Part shown: piece after piece, positions 1-7,386 of the stretch | How positions within the stretch are numbered: position 1 is the stretch's first letter | Layout of the letters: each line of letters opens with the position of its first letter | Assembly: GCA_016721305.1 (NCBI GenBank) | Contig: JADKIH010000003.1 | Location: forward strand, 1-64,000 | Direction of reading: 5' to 3' | Origin: Bacteroidota bacterium | GTDB taxonomy: Bacteria > Bacteroidota > Bacteroidia > AKYH767-A > 2013-40CM-41-45 | Length of the DNA: 64,000 bases | Notes under the pieces: model-generated | Told to the model about the DNA's origin: nothing | Database searches by the model: none | Seen by the model: only the letters and a program-made list of their open reading frames with translations | Translations under genes and position numbers: made by a program

Positions 1-2
1 GG

Positions 3-1712
3 CTAACGCGATGCTTCTCCACATTCTTCCGCGGAAAGCGAAACGAATTTCGCCACATCGGTGATGAAGTCGAGGCCTTCGCCGAATTCGCCGCCACCGC
101 CTTTGCCTTTGGATTTGAGAGTGCCGATGATTTCTCCGGTTTTGAGATCGACGGCTGCGATCGTATTGCTGCTATTGGTTTCTTTTCGGAGGAAGAAACG
201 ATTTCCTACCTGATGGAAGCTTGTAACTCCGCGGAATTTATCGGTGTTGTACACTTTACTTCCGTCTTTTCTTGCTGTATGCAGCCATACCATTATCATA
301 CGGGAAACAACATTGTCGCCATTATCAAATGCCCACATTGTTTTTCCAACTTTTCCTTTTGCATGATCTACGTTTATTTTCATTTCACCTGATTGAACAT
401 CGAAGCCATAAAACTCATCGCCGCTTCCTGCGAAAACAATTCCGTCGCCGAAGACGAGATTGGAAATTCGTTTGTCAAATTTTTCTGATCGCCATGCAAT
501 TTTTCCGGTCGCCGGATCGAGCGCCATGATTCCATAGCTTCCGAGGAAAATCCACTCATTATTATAGTACGTTACATTCACACTTCCCGACGGGCCTGAT
601 TCTGTTTTGTTCTCCACCGTTTGCTGATTAACCAGTCCTCCGATTTGACAAATCAATTTCCCATTGTTTAAATGAATATGAGGAAGCGCATCGGCTTTGG
701 TAATTTTTTCCGATTCCCAAATTTTATTTCCAGTTTCGACATCATACTTCGCAATAAATTTGTTCTTGATTTTGTTGCTTCCGAGAACCAGATATACTTC
801 TTTGTCTGTAAAAAGTGGATCAGCAATAGCGTGATAAATTCCTCCCTTTACTACTCGACCACCGTGAGGACCACGATTGAAAAAGCCTGTCTTTGCTTGT
901 TCATCCGTTTCGTACACAGCGCTCCAGATTGGCTGTCCGTTTTTATAATCGAAAACCTGCAAGCCATCGAGCTGAAGAAAAACTTTGTCACCTTTGACAA
1001 ATAATTTTACAAGCGAGCGACGAGTCACTGCTTCTTTTTCCACAAAGCCTTTGAACGTCGTGTTCCAGATAATTTCACCTGTCTTCGCGTTAATTCGTAC
1101 AAGTTGATTTTTGAATCCGCTAAATAACGCTGCGAGTCCGGTTGGTTTGTAATTCACCATGAGCAATTCTTTTGCATCGGAGAAATACATATAACCTCCA
1201 ATTGATCCTTTGAATTTATCTGTCTCCCATATTTTTTCACCTGTACGCGCATTGATAAGCACGGTAGAATTTTTGAGAGAAAAGAAAAACGCATCGAGAT
1301 CCTCGATGTATTCGATATTTTCTTCTGTCAGATCCTGATACTGGTCTGTTGTCCACATTGCAGCACCTTTTTTAATATCGACAACGGTAATTTTATCCTT
1401 ACCGATTTTTTTGTCGAACAGAAAAAGAAGATTTGCTCCCCAGTACACATTCTGGATTTCGGCTGTCTTTACACCTTCTTTATTAGTAAGCTCTTTGTAT
1501 TTAGTTGACCAAAGCACTTTAGCAGATTCGTCGAGCAGCGTACACTGATCTTCATCCGTTCCCATGATCATTGATCCATCGCTATTGCTTACCGAGAGAA
1601 CGGTAGCGCGATTATCAAATTTTCCTTCCCAAACGGTTGGAAGTTCTTCCTGAGCCATTGTATGCCCGGAAATAAATGCTCCGATGAGCATTACGCAGAG
1701 TTGTTTTTTCAT
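3..1712 (-). CDS. Secreted PQQ-like beta-propeller repeat protein
   Basis: A 569-residue protein with an N-terminal signal peptide (residues 1-20, ending HTMAQ), so it should be exported. The body carries repeated blades of the type TG-x-x-x-W: GEKIWETDKF, GEIIWNTTF, GQPIWSAVY, GNKIWESEK, GKIAWRSEK. This is the signature of PQQ/quinoprotein-type eight-bladed propellers. No cofactor-binding catalytic residues or T9SS C-terminal domain were recognised, so an enzymatic role is not supported. A glycine-rich stretch (KGKGGGGEFGEG) lies near the C-terminus. The stop codon is at positions 3-5, so the gene is complete. It follows the small secreted protein gene upstream by 13 bp on the same strand, suggesting co-transcription. 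Function unknown; a structural or binding role is likely. Confidence 0.88.
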   Translation of the reverse strand: MKKQLCVMLIGAFISGHTMAQEELPTVWEGKFDNRATVLSVSNSDGSMIMGTDEDQCTLLDESAKVLWSTKYKELTNKEGVKTAEIQNVYWGANLLFLFDKKIGKDKITVVDIKKGAAMWTTDQYQDLTEENIEYIEDLDAFFFSLKNSTVLINARTGEKIWETDKFKGSIGGYMYFSDAKELLMVNYKPTGLAALFSGFKNQLVRINAKTGEIIWNTTFKGFVEKEAVTRRSLVKLFVKGDKVFLQLDGLQVFDYKNGQPIWSAVYETDEQAKTGFFNRGPHGGRVVKGGIYHAIADPLFTDKEVYLVLGSNKIKNKFIAKYDVETGNKIWESEKITKADALPHIHLNNGKLICQIGGLVNQQTVENKTESGPSGSVNVTYYNNEWIFLGSYGIMALDPATGKIAWRSEKFDKRISNLVFGDGIVFAGSGDEFYGFDVQSGEMKINVDHAKGKVGKTMWAFDNGDNVVSRMIMVWLHTARKDGSKVYNTDKFRGVTSFHQVGNRFFLRKETNSSNTIAAVDLKTGEIIGTLKSKGKGGGGEFGEGLDFITDVAKFVSLSAEECGEASR

Positions 1713-1725
1713 TGTGGGTATGTTG

Positions 1726-2112
1726 TTATTGTATTTTAAACGTGTGAATAATTTTTATGCGTTCTCCTTTTTTCATTTTGAATGCGAATGTGTGCTTCTT
1801 GAGCAGGTCACTAAAGGCATTGAAGAAAGCGATGCTATTAGTAGAGTTATCCTGATTAAAAATCGTTTCGATTTTCCCATTTCCTGAGACACCGATGGCA
1901 ACTGTCAGCGAACCTTTGATTTCCGGAAAATGATGTTCTTTAAATTTGAGATACGAGTCGCTTGAAATCCACTGCTCGAGATCGGTATGAACAGCCGATT
2001 CGATTTCAGTCGAATTAGTAAGAATAGGATCTTTAGAAGCGAATCCCGATTGCGTTCCAATGAACAAAAGCAGGAAGAACACCTGAATAGTGGCAATTCG
2101 AAGAGTAAACAT
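1726..2112 (-). CDS. Small secreted protein, TonB-C-like
   Basis: A 128-residue protein with a hydrophobic signal segment (residues 1-25, ending SGFAS). The mature part has the pattern GSLTVAIGVSGNGKIETIF followed by a short segment ending in an alternating strand, weakly reminiscent of the TonB C-terminal fold seen in many short Bacteroidota periplasmic proteins. That similarity is by eye only. It sits 13 bp upstream of the PQQ-like propeller gene on the same strand and probably shares its transcript. No catalytic motif was seen. Function unknown. Confidence 0.75.
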   Translation of the reverse strand: MFTLRIATIQVFFLLLFIGTQSGFASKDPILTNSTEIESAVHTDLEQWISSDSYLKFKEHHFPEIKGSLTVAIGVSGNGKIETIFNQDNSTNSIAFFNAFSDLLKKHTFAFKMKKGERIKIIHTFKIQ

Positions 2113-2202
2113 GGCAGCGGGTATTATGGTCGGTGCAAAAATGCGACGAGCGGGGCTCCGTTACAATGCCGTGTGGGGGGTAAAGTGTATACCCACCAGC
2201 AC

Positions 2203-2468
2203 TTAGGTGATTAGCTGATTAGTTGATTAGCTGATGGGGCTGCAGCCGAGGATTCAGCAGTTGGGCATTTAGTGGGCGGTGGTAATCTGATTAGCTGATT
2301 AGCTAATTAGCTGATGGGGCTGCATCCGAGAATTCAGTTGTCGGTCATTTAGTGGGCGGCGGTAATCTGATTAGCTGATTAGCTGATGGTGCGGTATTTA
2401 AGAATTCTGCCGTTTCTCATCTTCCAAGCGGCTATTAGCTAATTAGCTAATCAGCCAATCAGCTAATC
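2203..2468. repeat. Composite word-repeat element (TTAGCTGA family)
   Basis: The 403 bp between divergent genes is mostly a composite repeat. It opens with forward words (TTAGCTGATTAGTTGAT) and closes with the reverse orientation (TTAGCTAATCAGCC). Inside, a unit of about 80 bp beginning GATGGGGCTGCA is repeated in tandem (starts near 2233 and 2313) and a degraded third start is near 2385. Each unit ends in GTAATCTGATTAGCTGAT. No open reading frame fits the region. Confidence 0.85.
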
Positions 2469-2515
2469 CAACCAAGGTTGCGAAAATCAGCCCCCAATGC
2501 GTATCTTCGCGGCCT

Positions 2516-2935
2516 ATGACACTGAAAGAGAAAATCCACGCACATTGCATTATGCTGGTTGAGGAGAAGATTCGTCAACAGAAACTTCAATTGAAGGACC
2601 TGGTGGATGATGCAGAGAATGATTCGAAGAGTTCGGCCGGCGATAAGCACGAAACGGCGCGGGCGATGATGCAATTGGAGCAGGAGAAGATAAACAACCA
2701 ATTGAATGAAACGCTTTTTATTAAATCGATACTCGAACAAATTAATATTGAACCGACATTAGATCAGGTTGTACCGGGCAGTTTGGTAAAAACGAATAAG
2801 GGATATCTCTATCTGAGTGTCGCTTTAGGAAAAATAGAAATTGACGGAAAAACTTTCCTTGCTCTTTCTCCAAAATCACCTTTGGGAATGAAGTTGATTG
2901 GTAAGAAAAAGAAGGAGACGGTGGATATGAAATAA
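2516..2935 (+). CDS. GreA/GreB-like transcription factor
   Basis: A 139-residue cytosolic protein. The N-terminal half (about 1-80) is charged and helical with an acidic centre (DDAENDSKSSAGDKHE), as expected for a Gre-type coiled coil that reaches into the RNA polymerase secondary channel. The C-terminal half (about 85-139) reads VVPGSLVKT...ALSPKSPLGMKLIGKKK, matching the GreA/GreB C-terminal FKBP-like domain (GS-x-V and SPLG motifs). It is shorter than classical GreA (about 158 aa) and belongs to a Bacteroidota subgroup sometimes mislabelled 3-oxoacyl-ACP synthase. A TATCTTCG box lies 6 bp before the ATG, so the mRNA may be nearly leaderless. Role in transcript cleavage is inferred from family. 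Confidence 0.8.
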   Translation: MTLKEKIHAHCIMLVEEKIRQQKLQLKDLVDDAENDSKSSAGDKHETARAMMQLEQEKINNQLNETLFIKSILEQINIEPTLDQVVPGSLVKTNKGYLYLSVALGKIEIDGKTFLALSPKSPLGMKLIGKKKKETVDMK

Positions 2936-2979
2936 TGTGAAGTATCTGATTGAAGAGGTTCACTAAACATCTAACACCA

Positions 2980-3005
2980 TTAGCTGATTAGCTAATTAGC
3001 TAATT
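2980..3005. repeat. TTAGCTGA/TTAGCTAA word array
   Basis: A short array of the 8-bp words TTAGCTGA and TTAGCTAA directly upstream of the WYL regulator gene, ending 5 bp before its ATG. It therefore occupies the place where a promoter or leader is expected. Confidence 0.85.
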
Positions 3006-3010
3006 GCATT

Positions 3011-3699
3011 ATGAACCGCATCGACCGCCTTTTTGGAATCCTCACTTTTCTACAATCGCGAAAACACGTGAGTGCAGAAAAGATTTCCGAGAAATTTGGC
3101 ATCAGTGTTCGCACGGTTTATCGTGATGTGAAAGCATTGAACGAGCAAGGAATTCCGATCGGCTTTGAGAGCAGTAAAGGCTACTACATCGTTCCGGGAT
3201 ATTTTCTTCCTCCCGTAAAATTCAATGCCGATGAAGCGAATGCGTTTTTGTTAGTCGAAGCACTAGTAGAAGGTTTCGCTGACGAATCGATACGGAAAAA
3301 TTATTCAGCGGCCCTGAGTAAAATCAAGGCCGTATTGAGTGAGAAAGAAAAGAATCGTGTCGAGCAATTGTCGAAGCAGATAAAAATGCAAGTGCCTGCA
3401 TGCTTTAAACTCAATTTCGAGTTCATGGGCATTATTCAAAATGCGATTGCTACAAAGACAATTCTCTCGATCGATTACATTAATAAAGGTGAAATCGCCA
3501 GCACTCGCAAAATAGAGCCTATCGGTTTAATTTTTTACGCCCTCCACTGGCACGTCATCGGCTGGTGTCACAAACGCCACGAGTATCGCGACTTTAAACG
3601 CAACCGAATTCAAAAACTACACGACACAGCGGAGTCGATTTTTTTTCGGATCATATGTTGCTTAGTGGCTATATGGAGAAGGTGCCTGTTGAGTATTAA
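3011..3699 (+). CDS. WYL-domain HTH regulator (YafY type), frameshifted
   Basis: A DeoR/YafY-type regulator. Residues 1-55 form an HTH_11 winged helix (RLFGILTFLQSRKHVSAEKI, then SVRTVYRDVKAL) and about 130-215 form a WYL ligand-sensing domain (IEPIGLIFYALHWHVIGW). The frame as given runs past the natural end and into the following repeat. In a run of eight T (near 3641-3648) one extra T would restore a tail reading SDHMLLSGYMEKVPVEY with a TAA at 3697-3699, exactly where the repeat begins. The restored length is 229 residues, typical for this family. The break is therefore probably a sequencing indel; loss of function or slippage are alternatives. Targets unknown. The ATG follows a word-repeat array by 5 bp. 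Confidence 0.82.
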
Positions 3700-3863
3700 A
3701 TTAGCTGATTTGCTGATTAGCTAATTAGCTAATTTCAAATAGGCTGCCATTGGGTTGTCATTTCGATTTTTTATCGGGGAAAACAGGTTTTGCAGGAATG
3801 ATTCCGGGGTGAATAGCCAAACAGTTAATCAGCTAATTAGCTAATCAGCAAATCAGCTAATTT
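3700..3863. repeat. Inverted word-repeat pair with duplicated flank
   Basis: Forward words (TTAGCTGATTTGCTGATTAG) at 3700-3735 face reverse words (TTAATCAGCTAATTAGC) at 3825-3863. A direct repeat of about 34 bp, containing GGCTGCCATTGGGTTGTCA or its variant, occurs at 3727-3760 and 3855-3889, so the region upstream of the DinB gene has been duplicated together with the repeat. Confidence 0.8.
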
Positions 3864-3927
3864 TAAAACAGACTGCCATAGGGTTGTCACTCCCCCCCCT
3901 CCATCTTTGTCGGAAAATAACACACCT

Positions 3928-4425
3928 ATGGAAATGATTCCGATGTTAATGAAAGAGCTGGAAATGGAAGCTCAGACTACGCGTAAGATGTTAAGTATTG
4001 TTCCGAACGACAAGTACGATTGGAAGCCGCACGAAAAGAGTATGACGATACGGTCGTTGGCGACTCATATTGCTGAATTGCCGACTTGGGTACATATTAC
4101 TTTTACCACTAGTGAATTAGATTTTGCCAAAAACGCATATGATCCAAAAGTGATCAATAACACAAATGATCTTCTTGCGTATTTCGAAACGAATTTGGAA
4201 GAAGCGAAAGCATCCTTTAAAAAAGCGAATGAGAAAATGCTCGAGGACTCGTGGACGATGCGCAATGGCGATCAAATTTATTTTACAAATTCGAAAGCAG
4301 AAGTGCTTCGGATGACATACTGCCAGATTGTTCATCATCGTGCACAGTTGGGTGTTTTCCTGCGCTTGTTGAACATTCCTATTCCGGGAAGTTACGGACC
4401 GAGTGCAGATGAAGGAAGTATGTAA
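3928..4425 (+). CDS. DinB family protein
   Basis: A cytosolic four-helix-bundle protein of the DinB/YfiT superfamily, whose members are metal-dependent and often act as thiol or glutathione-S-transferase-like enzymes. Candidate metal ligands are the His in LATHIAELP and the HH pair in QIVHHRAQLGVFLRLL, followed by the family tail IPGSYGPSADE. A TTG 21 bp upstream is an in-frame alternative start, but it lies inside a CATCTTTG promoter-like box (3902-3909), so the ATG at 3928 is preferred (165 residues). Substrate unknown. The upstream region duplicates part of the flanking repeat. The gene converges on the response regulator gene across a perfect hairpin. Confidence 0.85.
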   Translation: MEMIPMLMKELEMEAQTTRKMLSIVPNDKYDWKPHEKSMTIRSLATHIAELPTWVHITFTTSELDFAKNAYDPKVINNTNDLLAYFETNLEEAKASFKKANEKMLEDSWTMRNGDQIYFTNSKAEVLRMTYCQIVHHRAQLGVFLRLLNIPIPGSYGPSADEGSM

Positions 4426-4491
4426 TCCTTAGTCTTTATTATTTAGTTATTAATCAAATCCTGGAATTAGTAGGCCCTCTAGAAATGCCAG

Positions 4492-4535
4492 TCTTAGTGT
4501 CTTAGTGTTAAAAATAAAACACTAAGACACTAAGA
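4492..4535. terminator. Perfect AT-rich hairpin between convergent genes
   Basis: The arms 4492-4509 and 4518-4535 are perfect reverse complements (18 bp, words TCTTAGTG / CACTAAGA) around an 8-nt A/T loop. It lies midway between two converging genes and could end transcription from both sides, though no clear U-tract follows. It is also a member of the CACTAAGA word family found at 7366 and 33690. Confidence 0.6.
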
Positions 4536-4570
4536 TTACGAAATTATTTGTCTCGCCCAAAGTCAGCAGA

Positions 4571-5212
4571 CTAATCCAGGTATCCCCGCTCCCGTGCCCA
4601 CTTCAGGAGGCCGACAACGCCTTTAGTTTCTGTTGTACGAAAAATATTTTTTCGATGTGTTTCAACGGTGCGTTCGCTGATGAAAAGTTGTTCGGCAATT
4701 TGGAGATTACTCATTTCTTTATTGATGAGTTTTACAATTTCCAATTCGCGCGCCGTTAGTTCAGGTTCGTTTGATTTTGATTTGCGTTCGTTATCAGAGA
4801 TGGCGCGCATCATTTCGGCGCTGATCTCGTCGCTGAAGTACATTCCTCCGGAAGCAATTTTTTTCAAAGCGGAAATTAATTCTTCTTTCCCTGTATTTTT
4901 CAAAATGTATCCGTCGGCACCGGCGTCGAGCATATCGTGAATCATTTGGCGATCGCCGTGCATTGATAGGGCTAGTATTTTTATTGTCGGAAATTTTGCA
5001 TGAACGGCTTTTACCAACTCAACGCCTGTCATCCCCGGCATATTGATGTCGGTGAGAAGTACCGTCGGTTGAGCGGCTTCAAGTTTATTGAGAGCATCTA
5101 GTGCGCTGGTTGACTGACCGACAATTTCAAAATCGGATTCAGAGCTGAGCAAGGCACGGATGCCGTCGATGAGCATTTGGTGATCGTCGACTAGGTAGAG
5201 TTTTATTTTCAT
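4571..5212 (-). CDS. LuxR/NarL-type response regulator
   Basis: A 213-residue two-component response regulator. Residues 1-120 form a receiver domain with the acidic pocket D9/D10, phosphoacceptor D55 (VLLTDINMPG) and K105 (GYILKN). Residues about 150-210 form a LuxR-type helix-turn-helix (ELTARELEIVKLINKEMSN...ISERTVETHRKNIF). It should bind DNA as a dimer once phosphorylated. The partner is almost certainly the HisKA_3 histidine kinase directly upstream on the same strand. Target genes cannot be read from the sequence. Confidence 0.95.
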   Translation of the reverse strand: MKIKLYLVDDHQMLIDGIRALLSSESDFEIVGQSTSALDALNKLEAAQPTVLLTDINMPGMTGVELVKAVHAKFPTIKILALSMHGDRQMIHDMLDAGADGYILKNTGKEELISALKKIASGGMYFSDEISAEMMRAISDNERKSKSNEPELTARELEIVKLINKEMSNLQIAEQLFISERTVETHRKNIFRTTETKGVVGLLKWARERGYLD

Positions 5213-5225
5213 TTATTCACTTCAT

Positions 5226-5376
5226 TTGTTTCCCGCAGATATCGCAGAAATTTCGCAGAATGCGCAGATATTGTTATTGATATTTTCATTTATTCCTTTC
5301 ATTTGCTTCCCGCAGATATCGCAGAAATTAGCAGAAACCGCAGAAACGCTTTGAATTTTGAATTTTGAATTTTTAA
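5226..5376. repeat. CGCAGA word repeat between regulator and kinase
   Basis: The segment between the response regulator and kinase genes contains two direct copies of about 45 bp (TTTCCCGCAGATATCGCAGA with flanks), the first copy including the upstream flank of the regulator start. It ends in an AATTTTGAATTTTGAATTTT array. The CGCAGA words are the same family as the tandem array at 31731-32215. Confidence 0.82.
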
Positions 5377-7320
5377 TTACAAAGGTATTTCGATATTCAC
5401 TGTGGTTCCCTTTCCGACAGTTGAATCGAAGTTAACCGTTCCGTTGAGGTAAGCGACGCGTGATTGGATATTTTTCAGGCCGATTCCGCTGAAGTCTTTG
5501 ACGTGTGATGTGTCGAAGCCGATGCCGTTATCTTCCACCATGAGAACGATTTCTTCTTCGTGACGGAGAAGCTGGATATTAACTTCGCTTGCTTTACTGT
5601 GGCGGATGATATTACTTACTATTTCCTGAATGACACGATAGAGAACGGTTTCGATTGTCGACTCAAGTCGTTCGTCGAGGCCGATGACTTCGAGATGAAA
5701 TTTCAGTCCGGGATTATTGAGCTTATTGATAAACTCATGAAGCGCTTTCGACAAGCCTGACTTAATCAGTGCATTCGGCATCATGGCATGCGACACGCTT
5801 CGCACTTCGCGAACTGATTCATCGACGAGACTTAAACTATTTTCAATCAATTGCTTTTCTTCACCGCCTTTAACATTAAGTTTATTCTCAAGATTAGAGA
5901 GATTCATTTTCGCTGCTGAAAGCATTTGTCCAATACCATCATGAAGATCTTTTGCAATACGCATACGTTCTCGCTCTTCAGCCTCGATCACCTCACGTGA
6001 ACGCAACTCGCGTTCTTCGAGTAAAGCTTTATTCATAATCTCACCTTGTATAGCTTTATTTCGAGAATAGAAAAGATAACCAACGATGATGATCAGAATA
6101 ATTGCGCCGAATAAAACATACTGCTGGATATGACTTCGCTGCAATTCCAAATCTTTGATACTATTCTCTCTTGCAAGAAGCTTGTTTTCGTTTTCCTTTT
6201 TTGCCGTTTCAAAAACAGTTTGCAGCTCGGCCATTTTATTGGCGCTAGATTCATTTATTAGTGAATCATTATAGATAAAATATTTTTCATGAAACTCATA
6301 GGCGTTTTTGAAATCACCCTTTTTAAAATACGCCTTCGATTTAATTTCATATGCATTTCTAATATGGCGCTTCGTTCCAATTTCATTTGCGATTTCCAAA
6401 GCACTATCGGCGTACTGTATGGCAAGACCGGTATTTCCTCCGGTCAGATACATTCCTGCGATGCTGTTGTATTGATCGGCAACTGCTTCAGCGTTTCCCA
6501 GAGAGCTAAAAATATCGAGAGCCCCCAGGTAATTATTTAGTGCTTCCTTGTCTCTGTCGAGCACAACGTAAAGATCTCCCAGTCCGGCGAGACACATGGC
6601 AATTGCTTCATTGTTTCCTGATTGCTCGGCAATTTTCTTCGCGTCGAGATAATATTTTTCGGAGAGCTTATAGTTCTTTTTATTGAAATAGACATTTCCT
6701 ACGTTACATAAAACCTCACAGATAGCGCCCGGTTCTGTTGCATCTTTTTGAATCGTCAGATATCTATTAAAATAAACAAGTGCCTGGTCAAAATTATCCA
6801 TAGCCAGGTAAACATCGCCAACGTTCACATAACCTTCGGCAATATTTCTCTTCGTTCCAAATTTCTCTTCAATACGAAGTGACTGCAAAAAATAGTCGAG
6901 CGCTCGTTCGTAGTTACCGCGATATAATTGAACCGTTCCTAAATCGTGTAAAGCAGCAGCAACACCGGTTGTGTCTCCTTGTGAAGACCGAAGGGCTCTG
7001 CATTGTTCATAGTTGATAACGGCCGAGTCGTAATTTCCCGTCATCGAATAATAAACTCCTTTTAAAATAAATCCCTTTGAAATACCACGATTAAAATTAA
7101 TTCGCAGTGATTGCTTAAGAGCGCTATCAGCTAATTGAATAGAACGATTCATATCTGACGTACGATACTGCCAGGAGATATCGTTCAACAACATGATCTT
7201 TACCGTATCGACCTTTTCATGCGAGTAAGCAATGAAAAGACTATCGATCAGTTTTTGATCCTGCGCCTTTGTGAACCTGCAGACTAAGAGTAAGGAGAAT
7301 AGCAGAATTACCCGTTTCAT
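5377..7320 (-). CDS. TPR-containing sensor histidine kinase (NarL/LytS-type, HisKA_3)
   Basis: A 647-residue membrane kinase. A signal sequence (residues 1-20) leads to a periplasmic array of tetratricopeptide repeats (about 30-370; e.g. AAALHDLGTVQLYRGNYERA, NVGDVYLAMDNFDQALVYFN). One transmembrane helix spans about 401-419, then a coiled coil, a HisKA_3 dimerisation domain with phospho-acceptor H460 (AKDLHDGIGQ), and a HATPase_c domain with N570, DNGIG 597-601, GIGL 612-615 and GKGTT 636-640. It is expected to phosphorylate the adjacent LuxR-type regulator. The TPR sensor architecture is common in Bacteroidota; the signal is unknown, perhaps a protein or peptide partner. Confidence 0.95.
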   Translation of the reverse strand: MKRVILLFSLLLVCRFTKAQDQKLIDSLFIAYSHEKVDTVKIMLLNDISWQYRTSDMNRSIQLADSALKQSLRINFNRGISKGFILKGVYYSMTGNYDSAVINYEQCRALRSSQGDTTGVAAALHDLGTVQLYRGNYERALDYFLQSLRIEEKFGTKRNIAEGYVNVGDVYLAMDNFDQALVYFNRYLTIQKDATEPGAICEVLCNVGNVYFNKKNYKLSEKYYLDAKKIAEQSGNNEAIAMCLAGLGDLYVVLDRDKEALNNYLGALDIFSSLGNAEAVADQYNSIAGMYLTGGNTGLAIQYADSALEIANEIGTKRHIRNAYEIKSKAYFKKGDFKNAYEFHEKYFIYNDSLINESSANKMAELQTVFETAKKENENKLLARENSIKDLELQRSHIQQYVLFGAIILIIIVGYLFYSRNKAIQGEIMNKALLEERELRSREVIEAEERERMRIAKDLHDGIGQMLSAAKMNLSNLENKLNVKGGEEKQLIENSLSLVDESVREVRSVSHAMMPNALIKSGLSKALHEFINKLNNPGLKFHLEVIGLDERLESTIETVLYRVIQEIVSNIIRHSKASEVNIQLLRHEEEIVLMVEDNGIGFDTSHVKDFSGIGLKNIQSRVAYLNGTVNFDSTVGKGTTVNIEIPL

Positions 7321-7386
7321 ATCGGGTAAAAATAGGAAATCTGCGTGGGATTTGAGTATTATTTTAACACTATCACACTAAGAGTG

